Source: Sorangium cellulosum So ce56
Lineage (GTDB): Bacteria; Myxococcota_A; Polyangia; Polyangiales; Polyangiaceae
Length of the DNA stretch: 64,000 nt
Direction of reading: 5' to 3'
NCBI RefSeq assembly: GCF_000067165.1
Contig: NC_010162.1
Location: forward strand, 11,148,501-11,212,500
The translations under genes and the position numbers were made by a program. Below are positions 54,445-63,380 of this stretch, piece by piece. The stretch's first letter is position 1. Every line of letters begins with the position of its first letter. The notes beneath the pieces are model-generated. The model searched no databases. It saw only the letters and a program-made list of their open reading frames with translations, and had not been told where the DNA came from.

Positions 54445-55742
54445 GAGTCCACCGGCGCGAGGCGCAGGGCGACGCGCGTGCCGCGCGCGCCGCGCTCGCC
54501 AGACCCCTGCCTCGGCGACACCGTGAGGCAGCCGCCGACCTGCTCGATGAGCGTCCGCACGAGGTAGAGCCCGAGGCCCATGCCCTCGCCGGGCGCCTTG
54601 GTGGTCACGAACGGCTCGCCGAGCCGCCCTTCCAGGCCCGGCGCGATGCCCGCGCCGCTGTCCTCGACGCTGATCACCGGCGCGCCGCCCTCGTCCCCGA
54701 CGGTGACCACGATCGGCTCCGCGGCCGCGGGGCTCGGCCCGAGCGCCTCGAGCGCGTTGTCGAGCAGCGCGAACAGGGCCGCCTCGACGTCGGCCGCGTC
54801 GAGCGGCACCGTGCGGCGCGGCGCGAGATCGCCGCGCACCTCGACCGCGACGCCGGGGTGCGCCGCCTGCCAGGCCTGCACGCCCCGCCGGGCCGCCTCG
54901 CCGACCTCGACCCCGGCGCGCAGGTCGCTCGCCCGGACGTCGGCCCGCATGCGCGCGATCACCACGCGGCAGCGCTCGACCTGCTCCGCGATCGTCCGGG
55001 CGCGGCGCCGCGCGGCGTCGCTCGATCCGGGGTCGCAGAGGCTCTCCCCGGCCAGCACCGCGATCGTGCCGAGCGGGGTGCCGAGCTCGTGGGCGGTGCC
55101 GGCCGCGAGCGCGCCGAGCGCCTGGAAGCGGGACGCCTCCTCCGCGCGCCGGCGCAGCGCCGCGTTCTCGGCCGCGCTCTCGTCGAGCGCGCGGCGGATC
55201 TTCAGGAGGACGTGGGCGACGAGCGCCGCGCTCAGCACGAAGGCGAGGAGCATCCCGTAGAGGTGGGTGGAGAACGCGCCGTGCTCCGGGTGGCTCGGGC
55301 AACACGCGCCGGCGGGGAGCGCGAAGAGCGCGGCGAAGAGGCAGGCCGCGAGCGCCGCGAGCGCGAAGGTCGTCCGTGGCGGCAGGAGCGCGGCGGCGAG
55401 GGCGACGTGCACGAAGAAGAGGGCGCTGAACGGGTTGCCCGCGCCGCCCGACGCGGCGAGGACCCCGGCGATCGCGACGAGATCGAGCGCCACGACGCCG
55501 GCGACGAGGGCCGTCTGCGCGCCCCGCTCCGAGCGCACCCGCCGGTCGAGGGCGAGGTTGAGCCCGGCGGCCAGCGCCAGGATGGGCACGGCGATGGCGT
55601 ACCGGACATGATAGCCGAACAGCGCCTCGTCGACGGCCAGGGTCGCCGCGAGCAGCGCGAACACCGCCCAGCGCAGCCCGACGAGCCACCGGAGGACGAT
55701 CCCGCCCGCCGGCGCCCGCTCCAGGGAAGCTTCGTGCGTCAC
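54441..55742 (-). CDS. regB: RegB/PrrB-type redox sensor histidine kinase
   Basis: 433 residues with about six N-terminal TM segments. Two diagnostic features are present. The ubiquinone-binding GGxxNPF motif is at 99-105 (GGAGNPFSALFF), and the H-box AGTAHELGTPLGTIAVLAG has His218. Cys258 in VERCRVVIARM is at the position of the redox-active cysteine of RegB. The ATPase domain (N, G1, F, G2 boxes: ALLDNALEALG, VEDSGAGIAP, GEGMGLGLYLVRTL) is complete. It phosphorylates the overlapping RegA-like regulator in response to quinone redox state. Confidence 0.92.
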   Translation of the reverse strand: MTHEASLERAPAGGIVLRWLVGLRWAVFALLAATLAVDEALFGYHVRYAIAVPILALAAGLNLALDRRVRSERGAQTALVAGVVALDLVAIAGVLAASGGAGNPFSALFFVHVALAAALLPPRTTFALAALAACLFAALFALPAGACCPSHPEHGAFSTHLYGMLLAFVLSAALVAHVLLKIRRALDESAAENAALRRRAEEASRFQALGALAAGTAHELGTPLGTIAVLAGESLCDPGSSDAARRRARTIAEQVERCRVVIARMRADVRASDLRAGVEVGEAARRGVQAWQAAHPGVAVEVRGDLAPRRTVPLDAADVEAALFALLDNALEALGPSPAAAEPIVVTVGDEGGAPVISVEDSGAGIAPGLEGRLGEPFVTTKAPGEGMGLGLYLVRTLIEQVGGCLTVSPRQGSGERGARGTRVALRLAPVDS

Positions 55743-55912
55743 GGCGGGATCATAGCGCGAACGCGGAGGGGGCCGCGCTCACCGCGGCGAGGACGCGGCA
55801 CGAACACGGGCGATCCTCCCGTGCGACGGCGCGCCATCCGGCCCGCGCCGGTCCGCGCCGAGCGGCGGATTGCGATGCCGAGCCCCGCGTCATCGTATAG
55901 GAAAGGGAGCCC

Positions 55913-56608
55913 ATGGCGACGTGTCCCCACCTCCGCCACCTCCGACGCCCACGCGCGTTCGCGCTGCCGGCGCTCCTTGGCCTGAGCCTGCTCCCCGCGG
56001 CCGCCGCGGCGCAGCCGGCGGCGTCCGGAGAGACGCCCGCCGCCGACCCGCTGTTCGCGCCCAGATCAGCCGTGCGCCGCGGCGGGCTCGCCGCGGGCAT
56101 CGCCGGAGGCCTGGCGCTCGGGAGCGCCGCCGGCTTCCCGAACGACGTCCAGAAGATCGGATTCCAGCGTCATTACACCGAGACCGGCGTCGGGGTCGGC
56201 GGCGGAGGCTACGTCTGGATCGGCGGCGCGCTCGCGGACTGGCTCACGTTCGGCGCGGCCTTCGGCGGACACGGCCTGAGCGCGGCGGACCACACCTCCC
56301 TCGCCGGCGGGTTCATGCTCCACACCGAGGTCTTCCCGCTCTTCTCGCTCGCGGATCGGTGGAGGGACGTCGGCGTCACCTTCGACGCCGGCACGGGCGT
56401 CGCGGACACGACCGCCGACGCCGACGGCGCCGAGGTCATCGACGGCGCCCTGCCGGCCCGCATCGGAGGCGGCGTGTTCTACGAGGGGATCCGGCTGTGG
56501 AAGGTGGCGATGGGCCCGTGGCTCTACGCCGACTACACCTGGAGCACGTCCGTCCGGCAGCCAGGGTTCTACCTGGGGTGGCGCACCGCCCTTTACACCG
56601 GGCCCTGA
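55913..56608 (+). CDS. Outer-membrane-type beta protein with signal peptide
   Basis: 231 residues; AGGAAAGGGAG precedes the ATG. The signal peptide ends LLPAAAAAQP. The mature protein is Gly-rich with alternating hydrophobic strands (GVGGGGYVWIGGALADWLTFGAAFGG; FDAGTGVAD; VFYEGIRLWKVAMGPWLYADYTWS), as in small outer-membrane beta barrels, and ends in an aromatic-containing strand. Function unknown. It is divergent from the RegB gene and overlaps the convergent gene by 16 bp. Confidence 0.6.
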   Translation: MATCPHLRHLRRPRAFALPALLGLSLLPAAAAAQPAASGETPAADPLFAPRSAVRRGGLAAGIAGGLALGSAAGFPNDVQKIGFQRHYTETGVGVGGGGYVWIGGALADWLTFGAAFGGHGLSAADHTSLAGGFMLHTEVFPLFSLADRWRDVGVTFDAGTGVADTTADADGAEVIDGALPARIGGGVFYEGIRLWKVAMGPWLYADYTWSTSVRQPGFYLGWRTALYTGP

Positions 56609-57093
56609 CCGGACGGCGGCCTGGTCCTCGACGCCGCGGCGCCGAGCGCGAGCGGGCTCCGCCGCGCCTGCGCGTCCCCCTCCGGGAGCGCCAGCGTGAG
56701 CCGGACGCCGCGCCGGATGAGCTGCATCGCCACGTACGACGCCATGCCCACCAGGATCCTCCGGCCGATCTCGCGGGACACGCTCGGCTTGCCGGGCGGC
56801 GCCACCCGCTCCGGGTGACGCCAGAAGCGCACGAGCGCGCGGAGGTGCTCGGCGCCCGGCCGCTCGTCACGCGCGCGCGCCTGTCTGATCAGCGCGATCG
56901 CCGCCGCGCCGCCCGCGATCGCGAGCAGGAGCCCGCCGGCGAGCACCTCGGGGCCGTGCCGGCGCACCCGGGAGCGCACGTCGACGAGCGCGTGGCGCCG
57001 CCGATCGAGCGCCTCGATCGTGTGCATCAGCCGGTCGCGCAGCTCGTCCGCCCTGCGCTCGAAGTCCGCGCGTTGACCGTTCAGCCCCTTCAT
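56593..57093 (-). CDS. DUF3618-like small membrane protein
   Basis: 166 residues from the ATG at 57093, overlapping the preceding gene by 4 bp. The N-terminal helix (FERRADELRDRLMHTIEALDRRRHAL) matches the DUF3618 pattern. One TM segment follows (VLAGGLLLAIAGGAAAIALI), then a basic region with a second weaker hydrophobic stretch (VGMASYVAMQLIRRGVRL) and a polar tail. The companion holin-X gene is the usual partner. Role unknown; possibly envelope stress. Confidence 0.6.
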   Translation of the reverse strand: MKGLNGQRADFERRADELRDRLMHTIEALDRRRHALVDVRSRVRRHGPEVLAGGLLLAIAGGAAAIALIRQARARDERPGAEHLRALVRFWRHPERVAPPGKPSVSREIGRRILVGMASYVAMQLIRRGVRLTLALPEGDAQARRSPLALGAAASRTRPPSGQGPV

Positions 57094-57470
57094 ACGAGCT
57101 CCCGGACCAGCCGGACGTCCGCCCCGAGGCGGCCCCGGGTCCTCTCGAGCGGCCTCCTCGGCACGCGCTTGTAGCCGACCACGCCCACCACGATCGCCAG
57201 CGCAATGAACGCGAGCCCGATCAGCAGCGCCGGCAGCGGCTCCGGCGCGATCGCCAGCGCGATCGCGACGAGCACCAGCGCGACCCCGAGGAGCGCCGCG
57301 GCCGCCGCGGCGCCGAGAGCGACACACGACGCCTTCGCCCGCGAGATCTCCTCGTTCATCTCGTCGCGCGCCAGCGCGACCTCGACCTGCATCAGCTCCC
57401 TGGCCTCGGTGATCGCCTCCTTCACGAGATCTGCCGTCGAGCTCTCCGGCCTGGGATCCACCTGCCTCAT
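57090..57470 (-). CDS. Holin-X-like (DUF1469/phage-holin superfamily) membrane protein
   Basis: 126 residues. An N-terminal amphipathic helix (TADLVKEAITEARELMQVEVALARDEMNEEISRAK) precedes two TM segments (CVALGAAAAAALLGVALVLVA and PLPALLIGLAFIALAIVVGVV) and a basic tail. This is the pattern of PF07332-type proteins, which commonly pair with DUF3618 proteins. It is not evidence for a prophage. The 213 bp between it and prmC hold no gene seen. Confidence 0.7.
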   Translation of the reverse strand: MRQVDPRPESSTADLVKEAITEARELMQVEVALARDEMNEEISRAKASCVALGAAAAAALLGVALVLVAIALAIAPEPLPALLIGLAFIALAIVVGVVGYKRVPRRPLERTRGRLGADVRLVRELV

Positions 57471-57683
57471 GGGACACCTCTTCGCCTCGCGGCGTGAACG
57501 CGCTCGGGGGCGGCGCAGGCAGCGGCGCGCGGGTCACCACCGAGCCCCCGCCACCGACTGCGCCACGCCACCCTCGCCGTGCGTCGCTGTGCATACGGCG
57601 CGCCAGCCCCATCCTCGCGGAGGCACGGGCGCTGCGCGGCCCCCGCGGAGGCGCGCGCCGCCCGCCCACCGGGCGGCGGGCGA

Positions 57684-58562
57684 TCAGGGCAGGACGCCGG
57701 AGACCACGCGCTCGTGCCCGCCGTAGTCGAGGTGCCTCGAGACGCCGCCGAACCCCGCTGCGGTGAAGAGCTCTGCCACCGCGCCCGCCTTGCCGGCCTC
57801 GACCTCCATGGCCAGCACCCCGCCGGCGGCGAGCAAGGCCGGCGCGCCCGCGACGATCCGGCGCGTGAAGACGAGGCCGTCCGGGCCCCCCGCGAGCGCG
57901 AGGTGGGGCTCGTAGCCGCGGATGTCGATCTGCAGCGCGGCGACGTCCTCGTCCGGAATGTACGGTGGGTTCGCGGTGATCAGGTCGTAGCGAAGGCCGG
58001 ACGGCACGCCGGCGAAGAGATCCGAGCGCAGGAACCCCGCGTTGACCGCGCCGAGGCGGAGCGCGTTCTCGCGGGCGACGGCGAGCGCGCCGTCCGAGAT
58101 GTCGACGCCGAGGACGCGGCTGGTCGGCCGCTCGCACGCGAGGCTGATAGCGACGCAGCCGGACCCGGTGCACAGGTCGAGCACGCGCGCGGAGAGGGCG
58201 AGGTGCCTCGTCCGGGCGAGGGCGACCTCGACGAGGATCTCGGTGTCGGGGCGGGGGATGAGCACGCGCGGATCGACGCGGAACGGGCGGCCGTAGAACT
58301 CCCGCACACCGAGGAGATAGGCGACCGGCTCTCCGGCGCGGCGGCGCTGGTGCAGCTCGCGGTAGGCGGCGAGCTCGGCCCGGTCGAGCGGCCGCTCGGC
58401 GTCGATGAGCAGCCCGACGCGATCGATGCCCAGCACCTTGCCGAGCAGGAGCTCGGCGTCGAGGCGCGCCGAGGACGCGCCGCGCTTCTTCAGGTCGCCC
58501 GTGGCCCAGGTGATCACGCGCCGGATCGTCCAGGCCTCGCTCTGCTGCTCGCCTTCGGACAT
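57684..58562 (-). CDS. prmC: Peptide chain release factor N5-glutamine methyltransferase
   Basis: 292 residues from the ATG at 58562. An N-terminal helical domain precedes the SAM-binding motif VLDLCTGSGCVAISLA and the catalytic NPPYIPDED motif. GREFYG-like VREFYGRPFRVDPRVLIPRPDTEILVE is diagnostic for PrmC/HemK. It methylates the GGQ glutamine of release factors. It starts 2 bp after the phosphohexomutase gene stops on the same strand. Confidence 0.93.
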   Translation of the reverse strand: MSEGEQQSEAWTIRRVITWATGDLKKRGASSARLDAELLLGKVLGIDRVGLLIDAERPLDRAELAAYRELHQRRRAGEPVAYLLGVREFYGRPFRVDPRVLIPRPDTEILVEVALARTRHLALSARVLDLCTGSGCVAISLACERPTSRVLGVDISDGALAVARENALRLGAVNAGFLRSDLFAGVPSGLRYDLITANPPYIPDEDVAALQIDIRGYEPHLALAGGPDGLVFTRRIVAGAPALLAAGGVLAMEVEAGKAGAVAELFTAAGFGGVSRHLDYGGHERVVSGVLP

Positions 58563-58564
58563 GG

Positions 58565-59992
58565 TCACGGGAGCGGGGCGGCGCCGACGGCGTCGCGGAC
58601 GGCGGCGGTGACGACGGCCTCGACCTCGGCGCGGGCCGCGTCGCGGTCCGCGACGGACCGCCCCTCGAACCGCAGCACCAGGATCGGGCCGGTGTTGGAG
58701 GCGCGGCAGAGGCCCCAGGCCCCGCCGCCGAAGTCGATGCGCGCGCCGTCGATGTCCACGACCGGACGGGCGCGGCGGAAGTGCTCGGTCACGCGGCGGA
58801 CGACCGCGAACTTCACGGCGTCGGGGCAGTCGACGCGGATCTCGGGGGTGGCGAAGGTCTCCGGCACGTCGGCGAGCAGCTCGCCGAGGGGCCGCCGCGC
58901 CCGGGCGACGATCTCGAGCAGGCGGACCGTCGCGTAGATCGCGTCGTCGAACCCGAACCACCGATCGGCGAAGAACATGTGCCCGCTCATCTCGCCGGCG
59001 AGCAGGGCGCCCTCCTCTTTCATCTTGGTCTTGATGAGCGAGTGGCCCGTCTTCCAGAGGATGGGGCGCCCGCCGCGCGCGGCGATGTCGGCGTAGAGCG
59101 TCTCGGAGCACTTCACCTCCCCGAGCACGGCCGAGCCGGGGCGCTCCGCGAGGAGCGAGCGCGCGAAAAGGAGCAGCAGCTTGTCCCCCCAGAGCACCTC
59201 GCCGCGCTCGTCGACAACGCCGATCCGATCGCCGTCGCCGTCCCACGCGACGCCGAGCGCGGCGCCGATCGCGAGCACGCGGGCGCGGAGCGCCTCGAGG
59301 TTCTCGGGCACGGTCGGGTCCGGGTGGTGGTTCGGGAAGAGGCCGTCGATGTCGCAGAAGAGCGCGTCCGGCGCGAAGCCGAGCGCCTCGAGCGTCCGGA
59401 CGCCGAGCGGGCCGGCCGCGCCGTTGCCGGCGTCGATCACGAAGCGGACGTCGGTGCCGGACAGGCGGGCCGCGGCGCGCACCGCCGCGATGTAGTCCTC
59501 CGCGAGATCGACCTCGGTGAGCGCGCCCCGCCCCGCCGCGGCGCTCCGGCCGTCGGCGCCCCCCTGCTCGATGAGGTCGGCGAGCGCCTGGATGTCCTCG
59601 CCGAAGAACGAGGCCTTGCCGCGCATGAGCTTGAACCCGTTGTCCGGCGCCGGGTTGTGGCTCGCCGTGATCATGATCGCGCCGTCGGCGTGGAGGTGGT
59701 GCGCCGCGAAGTAGAGCAGCGGCGTCGGCCCGACCCCCGCCGAGATGACGTCGGCGCCGCCCGCGAGCAGGCCGTCCGTGAGGGCGGAGAACAGCCGGTC
59801 GCTCGAGAGGCGGCCGTCCCGGCAGACCGCCACCTCCGGCCGAGCCCGGCGAGGAGGCGCCCCCGCGGCGAGCTCGCGGCCGAGGCGCAGGGCGAACGCG
59901 GCGCCGAGCTCGCGCGCCAGCTCGCTCGTGAGGTCGCGCTCGGCGGCGCCGCGGATGTCGTACTCGCGGAAGATGTGTCGGGGGACCTTCAT
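58565..59992 (-). CDS. Phosphohexomutase (phosphomannomutase/phosphoglucomutase)
   Basis: 475 residues. The active-site phosphoserine is Ser111 in TASHNP, the Mg-binding loop is DGDGDR (251-256), the sugar-binding loop is GEMSGH, and the phosphate-binding loop is RASNTGP near the C-terminus. This is the AlgC/ManB-type alpha-D-phosphohexomutase, interconverting 6- and 1-phosphates of glucose or mannose for nucleotide-sugar synthesis. It likely feeds surface glycan synthesis. Length is normal. Confidence 0.95.
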   Translation of the reverse strand: MKVPRHIFREYDIRGAAERDLTSELARELGAAFALRLGRELAAGAPPRRARPEVAVCRDGRLSSDRLFSALTDGLLAGGADVISAGVGPTPLLYFAAHHLHADGAIMITASHNPAPDNGFKLMRGKASFFGEDIQALADLIEQGGADGRSAAAGRGALTEVDLAEDYIAAVRAAARLSGTDVRFVIDAGNGAAGPLGVRTLEALGFAPDALFCDIDGLFPNHHPDPTVPENLEALRARVLAIGAALGVAWDGDGDRIGVVDERGEVLWGDKLLLLFARSLLAERPGSAVLGEVKCSETLYADIAARGGRPILWKTGHSLIKTKMKEEGALLAGEMSGHMFFADRWFGFDDAIYATVRLLEIVARARRPLGELLADVPETFATPEIRVDCPDAVKFAVVRRVTEHFRRARPVVDIDGARIDFGGGAWGLCRASNTGPILVLRFEGRSVADRDAARAEVEAVVTAAVRDAVGAAPLP

Positions 59993-60120
59993 GGACCAGG
60001 CAGAGGAGCGCGCGGCGCCCGCGCCTACGACGCTCTGACACGGCGCAATCGTGGGCGAAACGAAAAACGCCGCCCGCGCAGCGTGGGCTCGCCGGCTCGT
60101 CGTCGCGCTCGCCGCCGCCT

Positions 60121-60180
60121 CGCCGCGCCGTCACCGCGATCGCGCCGCCTCGCCTCGCCGTCACCGCGATCGCGCCGCCG
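60121..60180. repeat. 30-bp tandem duplication in intergenic region
   Basis: Positions 60121-60150 and 60151-60180 differ at only two bases (core CGTCACCGCGATCGCGCCGC). They lie in the 263-bp divergent gap between the phosphohexomutase and PEGA-domain genes. They may be duplicated regulatory sites or simple slippage. Confidence 0.8.
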
Positions 60181-60255
60181 CGCCGCCTCGCCGGCTCACG
60201 GATTGCCTTCCTGGCCGCCGGGCGGGTAACTTGGGCGCGTGGAGCCCAGGACCAC

Positions 60256-61398
60256 ATGATGACGCGCGCCCAGAGGACCGGTCTCGCTGCCGTGGTGGCC
60301 CTCCTCGCCTGCAGCAACGCCGCCCTTGCGGCGGAGCCGTCGCCCACCGCCCTACCGATCACCGTCGTCGTCCTCCGGACAGACGACGCCTACGACCAGG
60401 CCGGCGCGCTGACCCAGGCGCTCCGCTCCGCCATCAAGGAGGCCCCGGGGTGGTCGGTCCGCGAGGAGGATTTCTCGCTCGAGGTCCTGACGCTCTCCCT
60501 CCAGTGCGACGATCGTCCGGACGCGGGCTGCCAGGCCCGCATCGCCGATCAGATCAAGAGCGACCGCTACATCTGGGGCATGCTCCGCAAGAGCGACACC
60601 GAGGTCGAGGGCGAGCTGCACCTCTGGACCCGCGGCAAGCCCGAATCGAGCGTGCCGGTGAAGTACAGCGCGAACCTCACCGAGGCCAACGACGAGCCGC
60701 TCCGCAAGATCGCCGCGGAGGCGATCGCGAAGCTGACCGGCGGACCGCCGAGCGGGGCTCTCCGCGTGAGGACGGGCGCCGCGCAGGCGAGCGTCTTCAT
60801 CGACGGAAAGCCCGCCGGCAACGTGCACAACGGCGAGGCGACCTTCACGGTCGCCGCCGGGCCGCACGACGTGCGCGTGAAGTCGGCCGGCTTCCTCGAC
60901 TCCCAGGCGTCGGTCGTCGTCCTGCCCGTCGCCACGACGGACGTCGCGCTCAGCCAGATGCCAGCCGAATCGACGCGGACCAACTGGAAGCGCATGGGCG
61001 GGTTCATCGGCCTCGGCGCGGGGGCGGTGTTCGGCTCCGTCGCCGTCATCAGCTCCGTCCAGGTCGCGAGCATCCAGAGCGACGCGCGGTACGTGGCCTA
61101 TCGAGGGCTGTTCACGGAGAACGTCGAGGACGTCTGCGCGCTCGAGAACCGCAGGGCCATCCAGGACGACTTCACCGCCGACGCGAAGACGGCCCGCAAG
61201 GGCATCGAGCTCTGCGAGAGGGCCGACACGTTCATGGCGCTCCAGTACGTCTTCTACCCGCTGGCGGTGGCGTCCGCGGGCGTCGGCGCGTACCTGCTCG
61301 TGACGAGCGACGGCCAGACCGCGGAGCGCGCCGGCTGGAGCGTGCAGCCCAGCGTCGGCCTCGGCGGCGGCGGCGTCGACCTGACGTACCGCTGGTGA
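60256..61398 (+). CDS. PEGA-domain secreted/membrane protein
   Basis: 380 residues with a signal peptide (GLAAVVALLACSNAALAA). Residues 30-165 form a domain with two cysteines (SLQCDDRPDAGCQARIADQI) that resembles the nucleotide- or peptide-binding domain found ahead of PEGA domains. A PEGA domain follows at about 170-225 (VFIDGKPAGNVHNGEATFTVAAGPHDVRVKSAGF). Two C-terminal hydrophobic segments (about 250-270 and 335-352) suggest a membrane anchor. Such proteins are numerous in myxobacteria; their function is unknown. Confidence 0.75.
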   Translation: MMTRAQRTGLAAVVALLACSNAALAAEPSPTALPITVVVLRTDDAYDQAGALTQALRSAIKEAPGWSVREEDFSLEVLTLSLQCDDRPDAGCQARIADQIKSDRYIWGMLRKSDTEVEGELHLWTRGKPESSVPVKYSANLTEANDEPLRKIAAEAIAKLTGGPPSGALRVRTGAAQASVFIDGKPAGNVHNGEATFTVAAGPHDVRVKSAGFLDSQASVVVLPVATTDVALSQMPAESTRTNWKRMGGFIGLGAGAVFGSVAVISSVQVASIQSDARYVAYRGLFTENVEDVCALENRRAIQDDFTADAKTARKGIELCERADTFMALQYVFYPLAVASAGVGAYLLVTSDGQTAERAGWSVQPSVGLGGGGVDLTYRW

Positions 61399-61435
61399 GC
61401 GCTGCCTCGCTGCCCGCGATGACGGGGGGACGACC

Positions 61436-61981
61436 GTGCGGGTGATCGCCGGCCGGCTCGGCGGCCGGAGGCTCGCCGCGCCGCGCGGCGAGGGCACGCG
61501 GCCGACGGCCGACCGCGTGCGCGAGGCGCTCTTCTCCTCGCTCGGCGACGTCACCGGCGCGCTCGTCTGCGACCTGTACGCCGGCACCGGCGCGCTCGGC
61601 ATCGAGGCGCTCTCGCGCGGCGCGCGGCGCGCGGTCTTCGTCGAGAGCGGCCGCCCCGCGCTCTCCGTGCTCCGCGAGAACCTCGCCGCGCTCGGCCTCG
61701 ACGAGGCGGCGCGGGTCGTCCCGCTCCCCGTCGAGCGCGCGCTCGAGCTGCTCCGCGGCGAGGGCCCCTTCGACCTCGCTTTGCTCGATCCGCCCTACGC
61801 CGTCCTGGCCAAGGCCGCCGCCGCGGCCGCGCGCCTCGCCGGCCCGCTCGGCTTGCTCGCCCCGGAGGGGCGCCTCGTCCTCGAGCACGCGCGCCGCGAT
61901 CCCTCCCCGGAGATCGCCGGGCTCACCTGCGCCGCGAGCCGCGCCTACGGTGACACCGCGGTGTCGTTCTACACGCGCTGA
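61436..61981 (+). CDS. rsmD: 16S rRNA (guanine966-N2)-methyltransferase
   Basis: 181 residues from a GTG at 61436. It begins RVIAGRLGGRRLAAP and contains TRPTADRVREALFSSL, the SAM motif DLYAGTGALGIEALSRGA and the catalytic LLDPPY. All are diagnostic for RsmD, which methylates G966 of 16S rRNA. Its stop codon lies in the first unit of a 31-bp repeat array. Confidence 0.95.
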   Translation: MRVIAGRLGGRRLAAPRGEGTRPTADRVREALFSSLGDVTGALVCDLYAGTGALGIEALSRGARRAVFVESGRPALSVLRENLAALGLDEAARVVPLPVERALELLRGEGPFDLALLDPPYAVLAKAAAAAARLAGPLGLLAPEGRLVLEHARRDPSPEIAGLTCAASRAYGDTAVSFYTR

Positions 61982-62132
61982 GCCGCCTGCGCGCGCCAGC
62001 CACGCGCGCTGAGCCGCCTGCGCGCGCCAGCCACGCGCGCTGAGCCGCCTGCGCGCGCCAGCCACGCGCGCTGAGCCGCCTGCGCGCGCCGGCCACGCGC
62101 GCTGAGCCGCCTGCGCGCGCCGGCCACGCGCG
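61978..62132. repeat. 31-bp tandem minisatellite, five copies, starting at the rsmD stop
   Basis: Five head-to-tail 31-bp units begin CTGAGCCGCCTGCGCGCG at 61978, 62009, 62040, 62071 and 62102. Copies 1-3 read CCAGCC and copies 4-5 read CCGGCC at one site. The first unit contains the rsmD TGA. The array may add stem-forming GC blocks at the rsmD 3' end. Unit length is not a multiple of three. Confidence 0.95.
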
Positions 62133-62311
62133 AGCAGCCCACCGCGCGGCGCTGTCGTGTTCATCCGGGGCGCATCCAGTTTCCTGGCGCGCTTCCCTGC
62201 CCGCCCTTGTAGACTCGCCCCCGCCGGACGCGCCCGCGTCTCGGCTCCGGCGCACGACGGTCCCGCCGACGCGGCCGGACCTCGCGCGTCTCTCCGGGAG
62301 GACTTCTCAAC

Positions 62312-62929
62312 GTGTCCGCATCGATGCCTCCGTCGTCCCAGCAGATCCCGGGAAAATCCGGCGGCCCTGGGCCTTACATCGCAGGAATGGTCGTCCTTGC
62401 TGCGCTCATGGCGGGCCTGCTCTACTGGAAGCTCCGCCCGGAGCCGGCCGCGCCGCCGGCCGCGCCGACCGTCGCTGTCCCCGCCGAGACGAAGCCCGCG
62501 GAGCCTCCGCCGCTGTTCGCGCCCCCGCCGCCGCCGCCCGTCGAGGAGGTCGAGGACGCCGGCGTGGACGCCGGCAAGGTCGCGTCGGGGCAGGGCCCGG
62601 CCACCACCGGCAAGTCGCCTTGCTCCGGCAAGTGCGGCGACGGCGCGACCTCGCCCGAGCTCGACTCCGCCGTCCTGGGGCTCGCTCGCTCGGCGCAGGG
62701 TTGTTATAACCGCGCGCTGCGCACCTCGGAGGTCTCCGGCAAGCTGACGGTGAGCGTGCAGGTCGCCTCCAACGGCGCGGTGTGCAGCGCCTCGATCCTC
62801 AACGACACGGTGGGCTCGGGCGAGATTGCGTCTTGCGTCCTGGGACGTTTCCGCGGCAAATCACTGCCTCCGCCGCAGAGCGGATGCGTCGTGGTGAACG
62901 TTCCGATCAACTTCACCATCAAGCAATAG
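62312..62929 (+). CDS. AgmX/PglI-type TonB C-terminal-like protein
   Basis: 205 residues from a GTG (GGGAGGA upstream). One TM segment (about 22-42) and a Pro-rich spacer (EPPPLFAPPPPPPVEEVED) precede the C-terminal domain: CSGKCGDG, LARSAQGCYNRALR, GKLTVSVQVASNGAVCSASILNDTVGSGEIASCVLGRFRGKSLP. This pattern is that of the AgmX/PglI C-terminal domain in myxobacteria, which is tied to gliding and envelope functions. Its partner is probably an outer-membrane or Tol/TonB-type complex. It precedes a small secreted protein by 10 bp. Confidence 0.8.
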   Translation: MSASMPPSSQQIPGKSGGPGPYIAGMVVLAALMAGLLYWKLRPEPAAPPAAPTVAVPAETKPAEPPPLFAPPPPPPVEEVEDAGVDAGKVASGQGPATTGKSPCSGKCGDGATSPELDSAVLGLARSAQGCYNRALRTSEVSGKLTVSVQVASNGAVCSASILNDTVGSGEIASCVLGRFRGKSLPPPQSGCVVVNVPINFTIKQ

Positions 62930-62939
62930 GAAGCAGCCG

Positions 62940-63359
62940 ATGCGAACGCTCCCCCCCCGGATGGCCAGCTTGCTCCTCCTCGCGCTCGCGCTCGCGCCGC
63001 TCGCCGTGCAGAGCGCCGCGTGCCACGTCGATGAAGGAACCACGGCGCTCTGTGACAACAACCTCAACGCCGACCAGGGAATCGAGAACGATCCGGCCGG
63101 TTGCTATCAGCTCCCGTCCTGCGTGGTGAATGGCCAGCTGGCGGCCCCGGAGGAGTGCTGCAAGAACGCGGAGGGCCTCGTCAACCTGGAGTGCGTCAAG
63201 GGGTATGCGTCGCGGACCTCCTCGGCCAGCACGGGCGGCGACGGTGGCTCGGACGGCGATGGGGGAAGCGGCGGCTCGGACGGCGACGGGGGAAGCGGCG
63301 GCTCGGGTGGAGCGGGCGGCTCGGGCGGCGCGGGCGGCGCCGGGGGGAGCGGCGGCTAG
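62940..63359 (+). CDS. Small secreted Cys protein with Gly/Ser-rich tail
   Basis: 139 residues. The signal peptide is SLLLLALALAPLAVQSA, followed by a six-Cys mature domain (about 28-88: ACHVDEGTTALCDNN, CYQLPSCVVNG, ECCKNAEGLVNLEC). A C-terminal tail of GGDGGSDGDGGSGG-type repeats follows. The Cys at the signal junction (SAAC) is a weak lipobox. Function unknown; a surface or adhesion role is possible. It is probably co-transcribed with the upstream AgmX-like gene. Confidence 0.65.
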   Translation: MRTLPPRMASLLLLALALAPLAVQSAACHVDEGTTALCDNNLNADQGIENDPAGCYQLPSCVVNGQLAAPEECCKNAEGLVNLECVKGYASRTSSASTGGDGGSDGDGGSGGSDGDGGSGGSGGAGGSGGAGGAGGSGG

Positions 63360-63380
63360 GCCGCGCGCGTCGATCGCGCC

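Noticed and set aside
57090..57470. Holin-like protein as a sign of a prophage
   Set aside because: It pairs with a DUF3618-like gene, a common chromosomal arrangement; no phage structural, integrase or lysis genes are nearby.
59993..60255. Plus-strand open frame running through 60051-61445
   Set aside because: Frame-shifted shadow of the PEGA-domain gene; the intergenic part is the 30-bp duplication.
61978..62132. CRISPR array or attachment site
   Set aside because: Units are contiguous 31-bp copies without spacers; simple minisatellite.
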